Origin: Anisakis pegreffii
Lineage: Eukaryota; Nematoda; Chromadorea; Rhabditida; Anisakidae
Assembly: GCA_035041965.1 (NCBI GenBank)
Contig: JAPYMA010001478.1
Span: 148,682-212,681 of the forward strand
DNA length: 64,000 bases
Direction of reading: 5' to 3'
Shown here: piece by piece, positions 51,101 to 63,500 of the stretch
How the letters are laid out: each line of letters opens with the position of its first letter
Numbering within the stretch: the stretch's first letter is position 1
Notes under the pieces: model-generated
What the model was told of the DNA's origin: nothing
Databases searched by the model: none
What the model saw: only the letters and a program-made list of their open reading frames with translations
Program-made: the position numbers and the translations under genes

Positions 51101-51954
51101 CAATCTTGATATATATTCATGATTTAAATAGCCATAACACTTCGAGATTCTGAATGATATTAAGGCTGATTTGGATGAAGCGAATAATGAGCTGAAAGCT
51201 TCCGACGAACGTACAAAGAATGCAGCGGCTGAAGCAGCACGTCTCAGCGAATTGCTACGCCAAGCCCAAGAAACCAGCCAGATGGCGGATAGACATCGAA
51301 AACAACTCGAGACGAATATCAAAGAATTGCAATCGAGAGTGGACGATACTGAACTGACCAAGATAAAAGTTGTTCAGAAAGAAACGTCGAAGGCAGAGCG
51401 TCGAATTAAGGCCGTAAGCTCGGAACTGGAGAATCAACAACGTCGTTATCAAGACACTCAAACGACCATCAAAAAACAAGATCGAAAAATACGTGAACTC
51501 GAATTCCAACTCGATGAAAATAAGAAACGCTATGCGCTGATGCAAGAAACCATTGATAAACTTCAACAGAAAACAAAACAGCAGAAGAAACTCGTTGACG
51601 AAGCGGTCAGTTACTGCTTCAATTATTGTATTCACCTTTAGCTTCTACTCATTTCACTTCTTCCAAAAATTATCTGCTTATTGTGTTTTTCCTCTGCGAT
51701 ATACTGCATTCAGTTCATTCATATTCAGACTTATTGCAAAAACCATTTGCGATAAACATTCCTTTTTTATTCAGGAGGAGACAGCGAATATGCATCTGCA
51801 GAAATTCAAAGCGCTTTCGGCAGCTGTTCAGAACGCAGAAGAACGTGCAGAGAGCGCAGAAAACGGCCTTCAGAAGATTCGCTCCAAAACTTCGGTGAAC
51901 GCTAGACGAAAGACACAAGAAAGTGAGAAGTTCCAGGAGACAACAGATCATTAG
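42115..51954 (+). CDS. Muscle myosin heavy chain, array copy 3 (MHC-3)
   Basis: Myosin II heavy chain, exons 42115-42177, 42409-42534, 42964-43104, 43408-43632, 43795-44035, 44246-44598, 45058-45318, 45636-46538, 46918-47025, 47400-49799, 50027-50101, 50450-50662, 50766-50897, 51165-51605, 51775-51954; 1953 residues. First exon is two codons shorter than in the other copies. All motor signature motifs are intact. Loop 1 is [16 protein letters not shown] and loop 2 [14 protein letters not shown]. Exon 8 looks chimeric: its 5' part matches MHC-1, its 3' part MHC-2 and MHC-4. Exons 5-7 match MHC-2 including the intron between 6 and 7. Rod exon 10 is exactly 2400 bases, as in copies 1 and 2, and diverged in sequence. 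The tail after RSK is [15 protein letters not shown] followed by seven more residues. The exon 12 donor is unusual (CAA before GTCTGT). It is the most compact of the three complete copies. Confidence 0.94.
43886..45240 (+). repeat. MHC-3 half of the MHC-2/MHC-3 near-identical tract
   Basis: Counterpart of 30456-32640. Similarity covers the 3' part of exon 5, the first 75 or so bases of intron 5, all of exon 6, all of intron 6 (44599-45057) and about 180 bases of exon 7. It then stops abruptly where exon 7 diverges (after the Asn-Trp-Leu-Val-Gln-Lys-Cys codons). Confidence 0.85.
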
Positions 51955-52226
51955 AATTTGTTCTCAATTCCACTAGATTTGTGATTATGTGTGATCGTGT
52001 TAAATGAACCGTTCTCAACCCAACTTGTGACCATACACACTGATACATCCCTACAATATAACAACTGCACAATTGTAATCGTGCCGATGAACAACGGCTG
52101 TGAACAACAAAGCGTTTTGAAATGAGTTTCGAAGATTAAGTTTTAGGAGAACGAATCGAAGATTGACAAAAGCACACAGATAACCTGAACACAACAAAAT
52201 GAGTCAACAGTGAAAAAACGAGAGCA

Positions 52227-52232
52227 AATAAA
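52227..52232 (+). terminator. Candidate poly(A) signal of MHC-3
   Basis: AATAAA about 270 bases after the TAG stop; the first clear match downstream. Confidence 0.45.
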
Positions 52233-54538
52233 AGAGTCAAGCAGTCAGTCGATATCAGCTGTATACATAACGTCGTTATGAATTGACAGCTGAATATCCT
52301 AGGTAACAGCATAGATTCTAACGGTTATCTCACCTTTGGAAAGTACACAGCCAACACATCAAATCGTTGACTTTTCTTTCATTCATCAACACTATGCTAA
52401 GAGATGTCGCTAATTGAAATCGATGAGATGAAGAATTACATTCCAGTTATTCAGTGACTGGTAGTGACTCATTTCCACCTTATGCTAGGAAGCATTGATT
52501 ACGCTGTCTAACAAAAAAAATTTTACTGCTTTATGAACATCGCAATCTGAGTTTCTTAGGTAGCTTATGAAAACGAATTAAAATTTTCATTTTTAAGAAT
52601 GCATTTCACCTAAAATCTATCAGAAATTTTTCCATCATTACAAACATAAACATTACATATCGATACTGTCCAAAAGCGGTCATCCAGTCAAGAACAAGAA
52701 AACTTTACTCTACATCTGCTTTTCGTACAAACACCTTTTTTCAAGACATTACCTGATTTTTATGTTATTTCTAAATGAAGGCTTTCAACTTTCAAACAAA
52801 AAAAATACATAATCGCAAACCTAGAACGGTGCCAACCTTGATGTACACATTCCTTCATGACAATTAATGGGTACCACATAAGTGCTGCTAAACATGTAAA
52901 ATAATGAAATTTGCCTTGCACTATCACATAACTTATTGATCTTCACTTAATGCAGTGAAGATGTCTGATATCTCCATATAGTGAACGCATGCGGAATACT
53001 ATAAGTGCCATTATGGCAAGCATTTGACGCATGATTGAATATTCAACTTCAATGTGCAAGGATATTCAAGAGTATGAGTGCGATATGTTTCGGCGTTTAT
53101 TTTGTATTAACACTGTATTATATACCGAAACACAAGGCATTCATAAGACACAAACAAGAAGAGGTAGAGATCTTCCAAATGAGATATACGAAAGTTAAGT
53201 TTCATCATCCGAATCGATAGTGCATGATATCCGTGTACATCTTACACATATTCAGCTAAGTACAGATTTAAAGGTTGATTTCACATATCACTTTGGTGTC
53301 CCTCACGAATCGTCTCTTCTGCGCTCCGTGGCGACAATATGTTCGAATTTAGTACTTGTCTGTGTTAGAACGCACAAACTTCTATCAGATATCTTCATTT
53401 TGGCAAAAATAAGTATTCCTTTGCAGATGAAAAGTAGTGAATTAGCAAAACTTTAAAAGTGTATTTGTTTGTGATTTGATGAATGTATAGTGAAAACACT
53501 TCAGGTGAATTGTACAAAAACTTCATACGTGAAAATAATGAATAAATTTCATTGCTGCTTCTACGTAAGAAAACTGACTTGGTTTCTGACAACACAGCCA
53601 ATCAAAATAGAGTCGATCTTGCTTGAACATTGCTATCGTTTGATCTTTATGGGATCTGGCATCAGATTCGTTAAGTAACGAGCATTGGGATTTGTTTTAA
53701 ACTGCCTTCGTTTTGAAACAATGAGTTACTTTACGATGGAACAATGAGAACATGCTCAAAATTACATATGAAAAACTTCCGTTTCACCGGTAGTGATATC
53801 AGTGGAGACTGACAAGCGATGGTATTGTGTTCAACATCAAACCAGAAAGAGAATCGAATTACTGACCAACAACATTCCCTCGATTCGTACTGTAACACGA
53901 AAACGGCAATTCAGGTATGACTGAGGGAATGCCTTTTGATCCACTCCATTGCCTGGTTCAGCACCTCGAATTGCATTAATGTTTAATTTATGGGAGAAGT
54001 TTCCAATGGTTTTGAGTTGGGTGATGAATTGATTTGTGAGTGAAACATAATTACTGAGCAATTTCCAATGTTTTAAGCAGTGACATACTGACATTTTACT
54101 CGCATCTGCCAATGTTCAATGAGAAAATTTCGACTTCCAAACATTTATTTGTTTGCTAAAATGAAATCATATGTCTTAGTAAATGATTTGCCTCAAGTGA
54201 CAAATGAAAACAGTTCAAAAAACGCTCAAAAAATGCTGACAGCTGATTGAAAAATCTATCAGTAGAGTCGTTGACAGAATCAATAAACAAGACGTTGATG
54301 GAATACATTGTTGAGACCCTGCAATAAGAAATGACAATTGACGACAAGAAATGACAGTTAGTTGTCTTGCAAACCATGAAATGTAACTCGTTCCATTCGA
54401 CCCTGATAAATGACTAACGTATTTAATGTGTATATATAGGATGTAAGATAACTGTGAGGTAGTCGACAGTTCGTTACAAAATCGTCTGCGAGATTGCTGC
54501 ATGCAAAACCTTCGTTTGTTGGAATCTCTGGAAGTGTG
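52233..54538. other. Spacer between MHC-3 and MHC-4
   Basis: About 2.3 kb, AT-rich, with no exon or repeat I could support on either strand. It contains the presumed MHC-4 promoter at its right end. Confidence 0.5.
54431..54439 (+). promoter_or_regulatory. Candidate TATA box of MHC-4
   Basis: TATATATAG about 100 bases before the MHC-4 start codon, a plausible distance for a core promoter with a 5' UTR of about 70-80 bases. It is the best-placed TATA-like element among the four genes. Confidence 0.45.
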
Positions 54539-57500
54539 ATGGCGAACGATTACGAATCTGATCCAGGATGGCGGTATTTGAGGCGATCTCGCGAGGAGAT
54601 CATTCAAGTTGGTTCGATTCATTGGTTGATTTCATCATCAGTGACGCACCCAAGAAGGAGGAAGGGCGTAGGGGCAACATATTTTATATCAGTATTGCTT
54701 AGTGAGAAAAGAAGGACAGAATTTCTATTGTTAGTTTCGTTGGAGTTCACGTCATTTTATGACTAACAGAAAGCGATGAAACGCTATATCTCCAGCAAAC
54801 ATCAAAAGGACTTGAAGCCTAGAAGGAGGTTCTGAGAAATATTTCAATTGATTCGTTTGTGAACTTAACCGCCCATGTTTACGTTAAGGATCAGTCGGCA
54901 CCATACGATTCGAAGAAAGACTGCTGGATTCCGGATAAAGATGAGGGCTATAGAGCAGCGCAGATCGTGACGACAAAAGGAGATCAAGTGACTGTTAACG
55001 TGGCCGGAACGGAGGTAAGTAAAAAGCATTTAATTTCTTTGAAGTAGTGTGACCACTTTCAATGATGCCACACACTTCATTGAATACATTAGACCTTCCG
55101 AAAAATCAGTCCAATTCTAGTTCCATAACGTTACAAAATACCTCTTCAGTGCAATAACGGTAAAAACTGATTTCGATTCACAAAGGCAAATTTACACGTA
55201 TACAATCGGCAGTTTAAAGTTTCATTCCAGAGAGTATTTTCAAAGTTTCATATTTCAGTAACTTTCAGAAGACTATCAAATCGGATTTCATCAGTCAAAT
55301 GAACCCACCGAAATTCGAAAAGACCGAAGACATGTCAAATCTAACCTTCCTCAATGACGCATCCGTTCTGCACAATCTTCGAGCGCGTTATGCAGCTATG
55401 CTCATCTATGTGCGCAACTTCTTCTGTGAAACTCTCACATAAGTATTTTTGCGTTCCTAAATTTGTTACTGAATAATTCAAACGATTGTTTCGAATCCAT
55501 GTGAAAATCCATGAAATGAGCTAATTAATAACCAGTTAATTTCACAATGAATTTCATCGTTTTTGATTTTTCAGACTTATTCGGGTTTATTCTGTGTTGT
55601 AATCAATCCATACAAACGTCTTCCAATCTACACGGATTCAGTGGCGAATATGTTTATGGGTAAACGTAAAAACGAAATGCCACCTCATCTGTTCGCCGTA
55701 TCTGACGAAGCATATCGTAGTATGCTACAGAATCATGAAAACCAATCAATGCTCATCACTGGTGAATCTGGTGCTGGAAAGACTGAAAACACCAAAAAGG
55801 TTTTTTTTCCGATTATAAATTGAAATGCGATCAAAAGATATCACTAGGTGACAGAATGATGTTTCGTTTGTGAAAAGTTAATATTTACTCAAAATAAGAA
55901 GTGTTGAGAGAGATCCTAGAAACTCGTACTGATTAAGCCAGATACATTCAGGTTTGATGCACTGCATTAATTAAATGATTAAGATCTTCATTTAAGGTGA
56001 TCTCGTATTTTGCATTTGTCGGAGCAAGTCAACAAGCACAGCTCGGCAATGGTGCTGCGTCAACAGATACTGACGGTAAAAAAAAGGTAACGCTAGAAGA
56101 TCAAATTGTGCAAACAAATCCAGTGCTTGAGGCATTCGGAAATGCACGAACGGTCAGGAATAATAATTCATCACGATTCGGAAAATTTATTCGAATTCAC
56201 TTCTCGAAACAAGGACGGGTTGCATCATGTGATATCGAACATTGTAAGTGCATAACATATTCTACCTGTACTCATTCAAGGTATTGAGAATTTTGTAACA
56301 CTTGAATTACTGTGAAGATGAAGCAATCACTTTTTGCTAATTTAGATCTCTTGGAGAAGTCGCGTGTAATCCGACAAGCGCCAGGCGAGCGATGCTACCA
56401 TATCTTTTATCAGATGACATCAGACTTCAAACCAGAACTGAAACCAGCTCTTCTATTGGACAAGCCATTACGTGAATATTGGTTTGTTGCCCAAGCCGAA
56501 CTTACAGTAGATGGGATGAACGATACTGAAGAGTTTCAACTGACTGATGAGGCATTCGATATTCTACATTTCACTGAAGAAGAAAAAATGAATTGTTACA
56601 AGTTGATGTCTGCACATATGCATATTGGCAATATGAAATTCAAGCAACGTCCACGAGAGGAACAAGCTGAACCCGACGGCACTGATGAAGCCGAAAAGGT
56701 TTCTCCAATCTACTTATTGCAAAAATTTCGTCTCATGACCATGATTTGCAAAAAAAAGATCTCACTAAAAGTAGTCGTTTAAGCAAAAATTACCAGTAAC
56801 TACATAAAACTGAACGATATCTGGAGGACATGTTTTCAGGCAGCGGAAATGTACGGCGTTTCGGCAGACGAATTGCTGAAAGCGTTTACACATCCCAAAG
56901 TGAAAGTGGGAACGGAATGGGTGAATAAAGGCCAGAATGTGGAGCAAGTGAACTGGGCTGTTGGTGCGATGGGTAAGGCGATATACGGAAGGGTCTTCAA
57001 CTGGTTGGTTAAAAAGTGCAATCAAACATTGGATCAAAAGGGTGTTGCAAGAGACTACTTTATCGGTGTACTGGATATCGCAGGATTCGAGATCTTCGAT
57101 GTGAGTACCGATAAGAACAATGTACAACACCTGAGCATGACTGACGCTAACAACGGAATCGTTCAAGGAAATACATGAAACTTTTCTACGGAATACTATT
57201 GAGACAAAAATTTATGTTGCCCTTAAGATGCGTTCTCAATTGAAGAAAAACAAATAGGTAATAAGACATCGAGGATACTCACTGATCAGTAGATTCGTCC
57301 ACCCCAATGATGTGTAAAAAGTTAACGGAAATGTTTGCGACTTGAGTAAAGAAAAAATTTCGTTCAGTTTGATCAGACGAAGATTACTATGAGGCTTAGT
57401 GAATGTGAGGCATTCTTTAAACAGAGTCATAGTTTCAGTTCAATTCATTCGAACAACTTTGGATCAACTTCGTGAATGAAAAATTGCAACAGTTCTTCAA

Positions 57501-60500
57501 TCATCATATGTTTGTACTGGAACAGGAGGAGTATGCGAAGGAAGGAATTCAGTGGAAATTCATCGATTTCGGTTTGGATCTTCAAGCTTGCATTGAACTG
57601 ATTGAGAAACCGATGGGTATTCTTGCGATGCTTGATGAAGAGTGCATTGTGCCGAAAGCTACTGACATGACCCTGGCTCAGAAATTGAACGAACAACATC
57701 TCGGTAAACATCCGAATTTCGAAAAACCAAAACCACCAAAGGGTAAACAAGCTGAGGCACACTTCGCAATGCGTCACTACGCTGGACTGGTCAGATACAA
57801 CGTGACAAATTGGCTTGAAAAGAATAAGGACCCTCTTAACGATACTGTAGCCGCATGCTTGAAAGTATCACAAGGGAATACCCTTCTGAATGAGATATGG
57901 TCCGACTATGTAACACAGGAAGAAGCATCACACGCTTCGAGGAGCGGTGGAGCGAAGAAGAAGGGTAAATCCGGTTCATTTATGACCGTATCGATGCTCT
58001 ACCGCGAATCTCTCAACAACCTCATGTCAATGCTCTACTCCACTCATCCACACTTCATTCGATGCATTATTCCCAATGAAAAGAAGAAATCAGGTCTTTT
58101 GGATGCTGCACTCGTCCTCAATCAACTCACCTGTAACGGTGTACTGGAAGGGATTCGTATCTGCCGTAAAGGATTTCCCAACAGAAGTGCTCACCCAGAT
58201 TTTGTGCAGCGTTATTCAATTCTTGGCGCAGATGAGTCAAAATCTAGTCAAGATCCGAAAGAATGTGCGTTGAATATGTTGAAAAGATTATGTGTGGAAG
58301 GCTCAATGAATGAAGACATGTTCAAAGTTGGATTGTCGAAGGTAACAAACATTTAGCATTCCTTAAAGATAATTTTCAGACGCAAATCTTTACGTACTAA
58401 TTATTTCTGCACGATCAGATGAAAAACTCGCAATTGAGCGATCTCCCTTCGAGAACTCGTGATTTTTTTTTGCAATAGCTCAGTCACATTCCATCACATG
58501 ATCACACAATTTTGCGGAAGTGCTGCTTAAATATCAGAATACGGACTACTCGAAAAAGACCCTCTCCCGTCACTGGGCAATCAGGAAAAATTCTAGATCA
58601 TTAGAAAGATTACTTATTAAAAAATCGAAGAATACAAACACGATTTCATTTCCTTTAACCTGCCTGGAAATTTGGCTACCCGCTCATTATTGCATTCGAC
58701 GCTCTTAAACTCACAATGTCTTTCTGAATACCGCAGAACATGTTGAACTGGTCGACCGGGTTTGTGAATGGTTCGTCAGAGGGTAACAGAAATTTTCTTA
58801 AGAAATTTCTGGTGGTTAAGTGGCTAAACAACCTGCTGTAACAAACTATCTACAAAATTGTCCTCATCCAATAACTATCGCTCTTTCAGGTTTTCTTCAA
58901 AGCAGGTGTTCTCGCTCATCTGGAGGATCTTCGCGATGCAAAACTCACGCAATTGATTTCAGGTTTTCAAGCCCAAATACGATACTTCTTTGCATTGGTT
59001 AGTCTCATTAATAGTAGAGACGTGACCGTAGTTTCCATCCCTTACAGAGTAATTATCGCTCAATGACGATTACTGCTGTGACCAATTCACTGTTTGTTGG
59101 CCATTATGTAAAATAAACTTTGAGATCGGTGAATTGTGTACACATGAGGTTTTACAATAAAAGAATTCATCATACTCTTAGCAATAATATTCCTTCATTA
59201 TTATTATCAACTAGAATAGTTCCCTGTCAATAGTGTCATTAGGTTAGCAAAATATTAGTCGTATCAGTTTATCAGCAGTACCAGAATATTGATAACTTTA
59301 TTCTAGCTGTGAGTAATAGTATTGGCGTGTTGTTTTGAAAAGGAAAGCACAAATTTCTTTGTTAAATTCGTGATGCTCCGAAAGGAAGAACCAAATTGGC
59401 AAACATCTTCGAGTTTCAGATCGATTTGAAAGAACGTGAAAAACGTTTCGCGGCTGCACTGATTATTCAACGTAATGTTGGCCAATGGGCCGGTGTGATC
59501 GGTTGGAGTTGGTTCCGATTGTATGTCGATACGATACCAATAATTCAAGAGGCGAAACGTGGGGAAATTCTCGACACGCTTCGTTCGAACATTGGCGAAT
59601 TCGAGCAGAAACTCGCTGGACGACAGCAAAAACGTGATGCGCTTGAGCAACAGTTGAAAGCGATTTGCGACGAAAATGAACGAATTGCCGAAGAACTACG
59701 CAATTCAGCGAGTGGTAACGTAGAAGTGGAACACGAGATGCAAAAAATGTTAGAGCAACAATCCATTATTGAGACACAAATCAATGAGTCAGAAGCGAAA
59801 CTGAACGACGAGAAACGAAAGACGAATGCCGAATGTGAAGCCGTTAGCAAACTAGCAAAAGAGCTGCAGTCAATGCAATCAGCTTTACAGAATACTGAGT
59901 TAACGAAACGCAAAATGAACGCTGAACAAACGTCGCTAACGAATCAGATTCGCTCACTCAGCAACGAGATTGCACTTCAGAAACAAAACCTCACAAAACT
60001 CAGCAAACAATCCAATCAACAACAACAACTCAATCAACAAATCGCGCAACAACTCGAAACAGCCAAAAAACATAATGCAGACCTGGAAAACGTTCAGTCA
60101 AAGCTAACGAGCGCTATTAGCGCTGCTGAAGGGTCGTTGGATGCTCAGAAAACAGCCACCGCCGATACGGAAAGAGCTAAAAGGAAACTGGAAGGTGAAT
60201 TGAAAGTGGAAGATGAGAATTTGAAAGAAGTTAGTAAGGAGAAGGAGGATTTGTTGGGTGCGTTGCGACGAAAAGAGACGGCATTACGTGATGCGCGGAG
60301 AGAGGTTGACGATCGACGAGCACTTCAGAGGAAATTAGCAAAGGAACTGGAACGTGCGCATGCACATGTTGCAGATACTGAAGAGGAACTTCGAAGTGTG
60401 CACGAGGCGCGATTGAGCATCGAGTCGAGTTGTGCTCAGAAGCAATCCGAAATCGATGAACTTTGCGCTCAACTTGATCAACAGACCAGCGCGAATCAAA

Positions 60501-63500
60501 CGCAACAAGAGAGAGGTAAACGACTGGACGCTGAAATCGCTCAACTAAGACGTCGATTGCAGGAATCAAACGCCTCTCATCAATCCGAAATCCGCTCAAC
60601 AAAATTCAAAAGTCAAACGGCGAATGATGAATTAAATGATCAAATTGCCGCACTGAAAAGGTACGTTGATAAATGTAATCAAGAGAACCGTCAATTACGG
60701 AAACAGATCGCAAAAAGTACAAAGGAACTGGAAGAAACTAACAAGGCGAAAACGGATGCTGAAAAAACACTGGAACCTTCGCAAGAGGCGATCTCTGAGC
60801 TTCGCACAAAGAGTGTCGAGCAACAGCAGGACTTGGAAGCACTGAATTCAGTGAATCGTCAAGTAACCACGGAAATCGGTGAGCTGAGGTCACGCCAAAA
60901 AGAACTAGAGCAAGAACTGGCTGAAATGTTACTGGCGAAGACATACGTGGTGAAGCAATTGAACGAAGTGAGTGGAATACGCACGGACGAGAGTGGCAAA
61001 CGACAAGCTGTCAGTTCGCAAATCAAAAATCTAGAATCCGAGAAACTTCGACTACAAGCAACACTGGAGGATGAGATGAGAAGTACGGACGAGGCACGTC
61101 GAAAGCTAGCCGAAATGAACGCTGAACTCGGGCATTACAAAGGTCGCTTCAATGAAACCATTACGTTGGTTTCAAATGATACAGTTGAAAGTTTGAAACG
61201 GCAGTATAGCGAACAAGTAGAAGAATTACGTAAGAGAGTCGAAGACGCGAATTTTCGAATCGTTAACGCGGAAAAGGACAGAATGAGAATGTTGTGTGAA
61301 TCAGAGGATATCAAGAAAGAAGTGGATCGTTACAAGGCGATTATAGCGCAGTCAGAAAGGCGATCAAATCAACTGAATGCAGAGTTTAATGAGTGGAAGA
61401 GAAAAGTTAGTGAAGTGAGTCAATTGCTGGATGAAGCACAACGCAATGCACAAATTCAAAGTGCTGATTTATACCGTGAACAAACGACAAACGATAAACT
61501 GATAACGGATATGCAATCAATTGAACACGAGAATCAGCAGCTACAAAAGGAGAACAACGAGCTGGGTGAACAGTTAGTGGAAGCATCGAAAATGCTGGAT
61601 GAAACGAGGAAACTAACGAGAAATTTAGACATGGACAAGCACGAACTGCAACAAACGATCGATCAAACAGAAACGTTGTTGGAGATGGAGCAAGGAACAC
61701 TGAAGAACTTACGAAATGAAATGAGCAAACTCAAAGAAGATGCTGACGACAGATTGGCGCATAAGGATGAGCAGATGGAAAACATGAAAGTCACTCATCA
61801 GCGAGCGATTCAGAGCGTGCAGGTATTTTGATTAGTTCAAGTTGTTTTATTAAAAGAAATCGTCAGTTTGTTGATGTATCATGTTGCAATATTTTATTCG
61901 TTTGATGAGAACATTGACAGGACGACGACTCCATTGACGAATGCAAAATTGTGAATGATCGCTTCTTGTAGGAATCATTAGAGGCGATCAAAAATGAAAA
62001 AGCTGAATTAAACCGTACGAAAACAAAGCTTCAATTGGATGTTAACGTGAGTTTGGATATTTTATTTATATTCGAATGTAATTTCATGTGTTCCGCAGAA
62101 CTGATCACTTTGGCGCAGAAATTAAAGTAGTATGAAGAATTCAGATTGCAAATTATCTAACCATACTTGAATTTCTAGGTGTTAATTGACGTGATACTTT
62201 GTCTGGAAATGATTTCACGCAATAGTGTGGCTAGGTACAATCTGTGCAATCTCAAATCAAAATTGTCACACTCAGCGTGACTTTTATGATATGATTATTC
62301 GTGGGTTTCTTCATAAATTTTCATGCCCTTAGCCGATTCATTCAACATTTAATCTGTCTTATTGTAACAGTTTTGTTTCAGGAATTACAGCTGGCACTTA
62401 CACATGCAAATGAGGCGAATGAGGAGGCACAGGGGAATATTGCGAAATACATTAGTCAAATCAGTGAACTGCAGAGTGCACTGGATGAGGAATACTCGAA
62501 ACGAGAACAATTCTATGAGCAATACGTGATGACCGAAAAGAAAGTAGCAGCCATAGAGTCTGAGAAAGAGGATTTAAATAAAAAGGCGGACCAGGTTACT
62601 ATCGTGAACGTTCGATTAGGAAAGAGGTGGATTCTGTAGGATCGCATCGCAAAATTTATCGATGATAAGAACTGTTTATTGACAATCAGTCTTAATCACA
62701 TTCTCAGTTGAACAGCATTCTTCTTTAAATGCATGAACATGAGAGCATTTTGGAAATTGTATTCAACATTCACGATTGTATCTTTGCAAATAACGAGGCA
62801 ATAGTTGCAGTCATCGATTTGCGGATTGTTTTCAGATGAAGAATTCTTTGAAACAGTTCGGAAATGAGATACAAGAAATGAATGAACATAATGCTGAGTT
62901 GTCTGCAAAAAGCAACGATATAAGTCTGGCACTGAAGAAGCTTGAAGCCGACAAACTGATAGCTGCGGTAAGCAATTGAGTAATTTGTGGTCATAGGCGG
63001 ATAAATCATTTGTTAATCACCTCCTCAACACCTTTCAAGCGTTAAGACATACTGCTCGTCTTGCCCTTCAAAAGAGTACAACATTACGAAATCATATTAG
63101 AAGAACATTTTCTTATTCCTATTCCGATTGCCTCACAGCACCGGATCTACTCATCAGAGCATCTTTCCTGTAGAAGCGAAATATGTGTTATGATGTGTAT
63201 TTGTGAACGTCATTTTTAGACTCAACTGGATGAGGCATTCAACGAACTGAAAACGTGTGAAGAACGCTCGAAACAAATCAGAGCTGATGGTGCGCGTTTC
63301 AGCGAGTTACTGGCCCAACAGCAAAAGCAATCTGAACAAACTGATCAGCTCAAAAAAACACTTGGAATTCAAATCAGAGAACTACAATCCAAAATTGATC
63401 TGTCTGAAATGACAATTCTACGCTCTGCGAAGGGTAGCGGTACACTTCTGGCTAAGCTCGAGTATCGCTATAAAACGTTAACGGCTGAAATTGAACTGGA

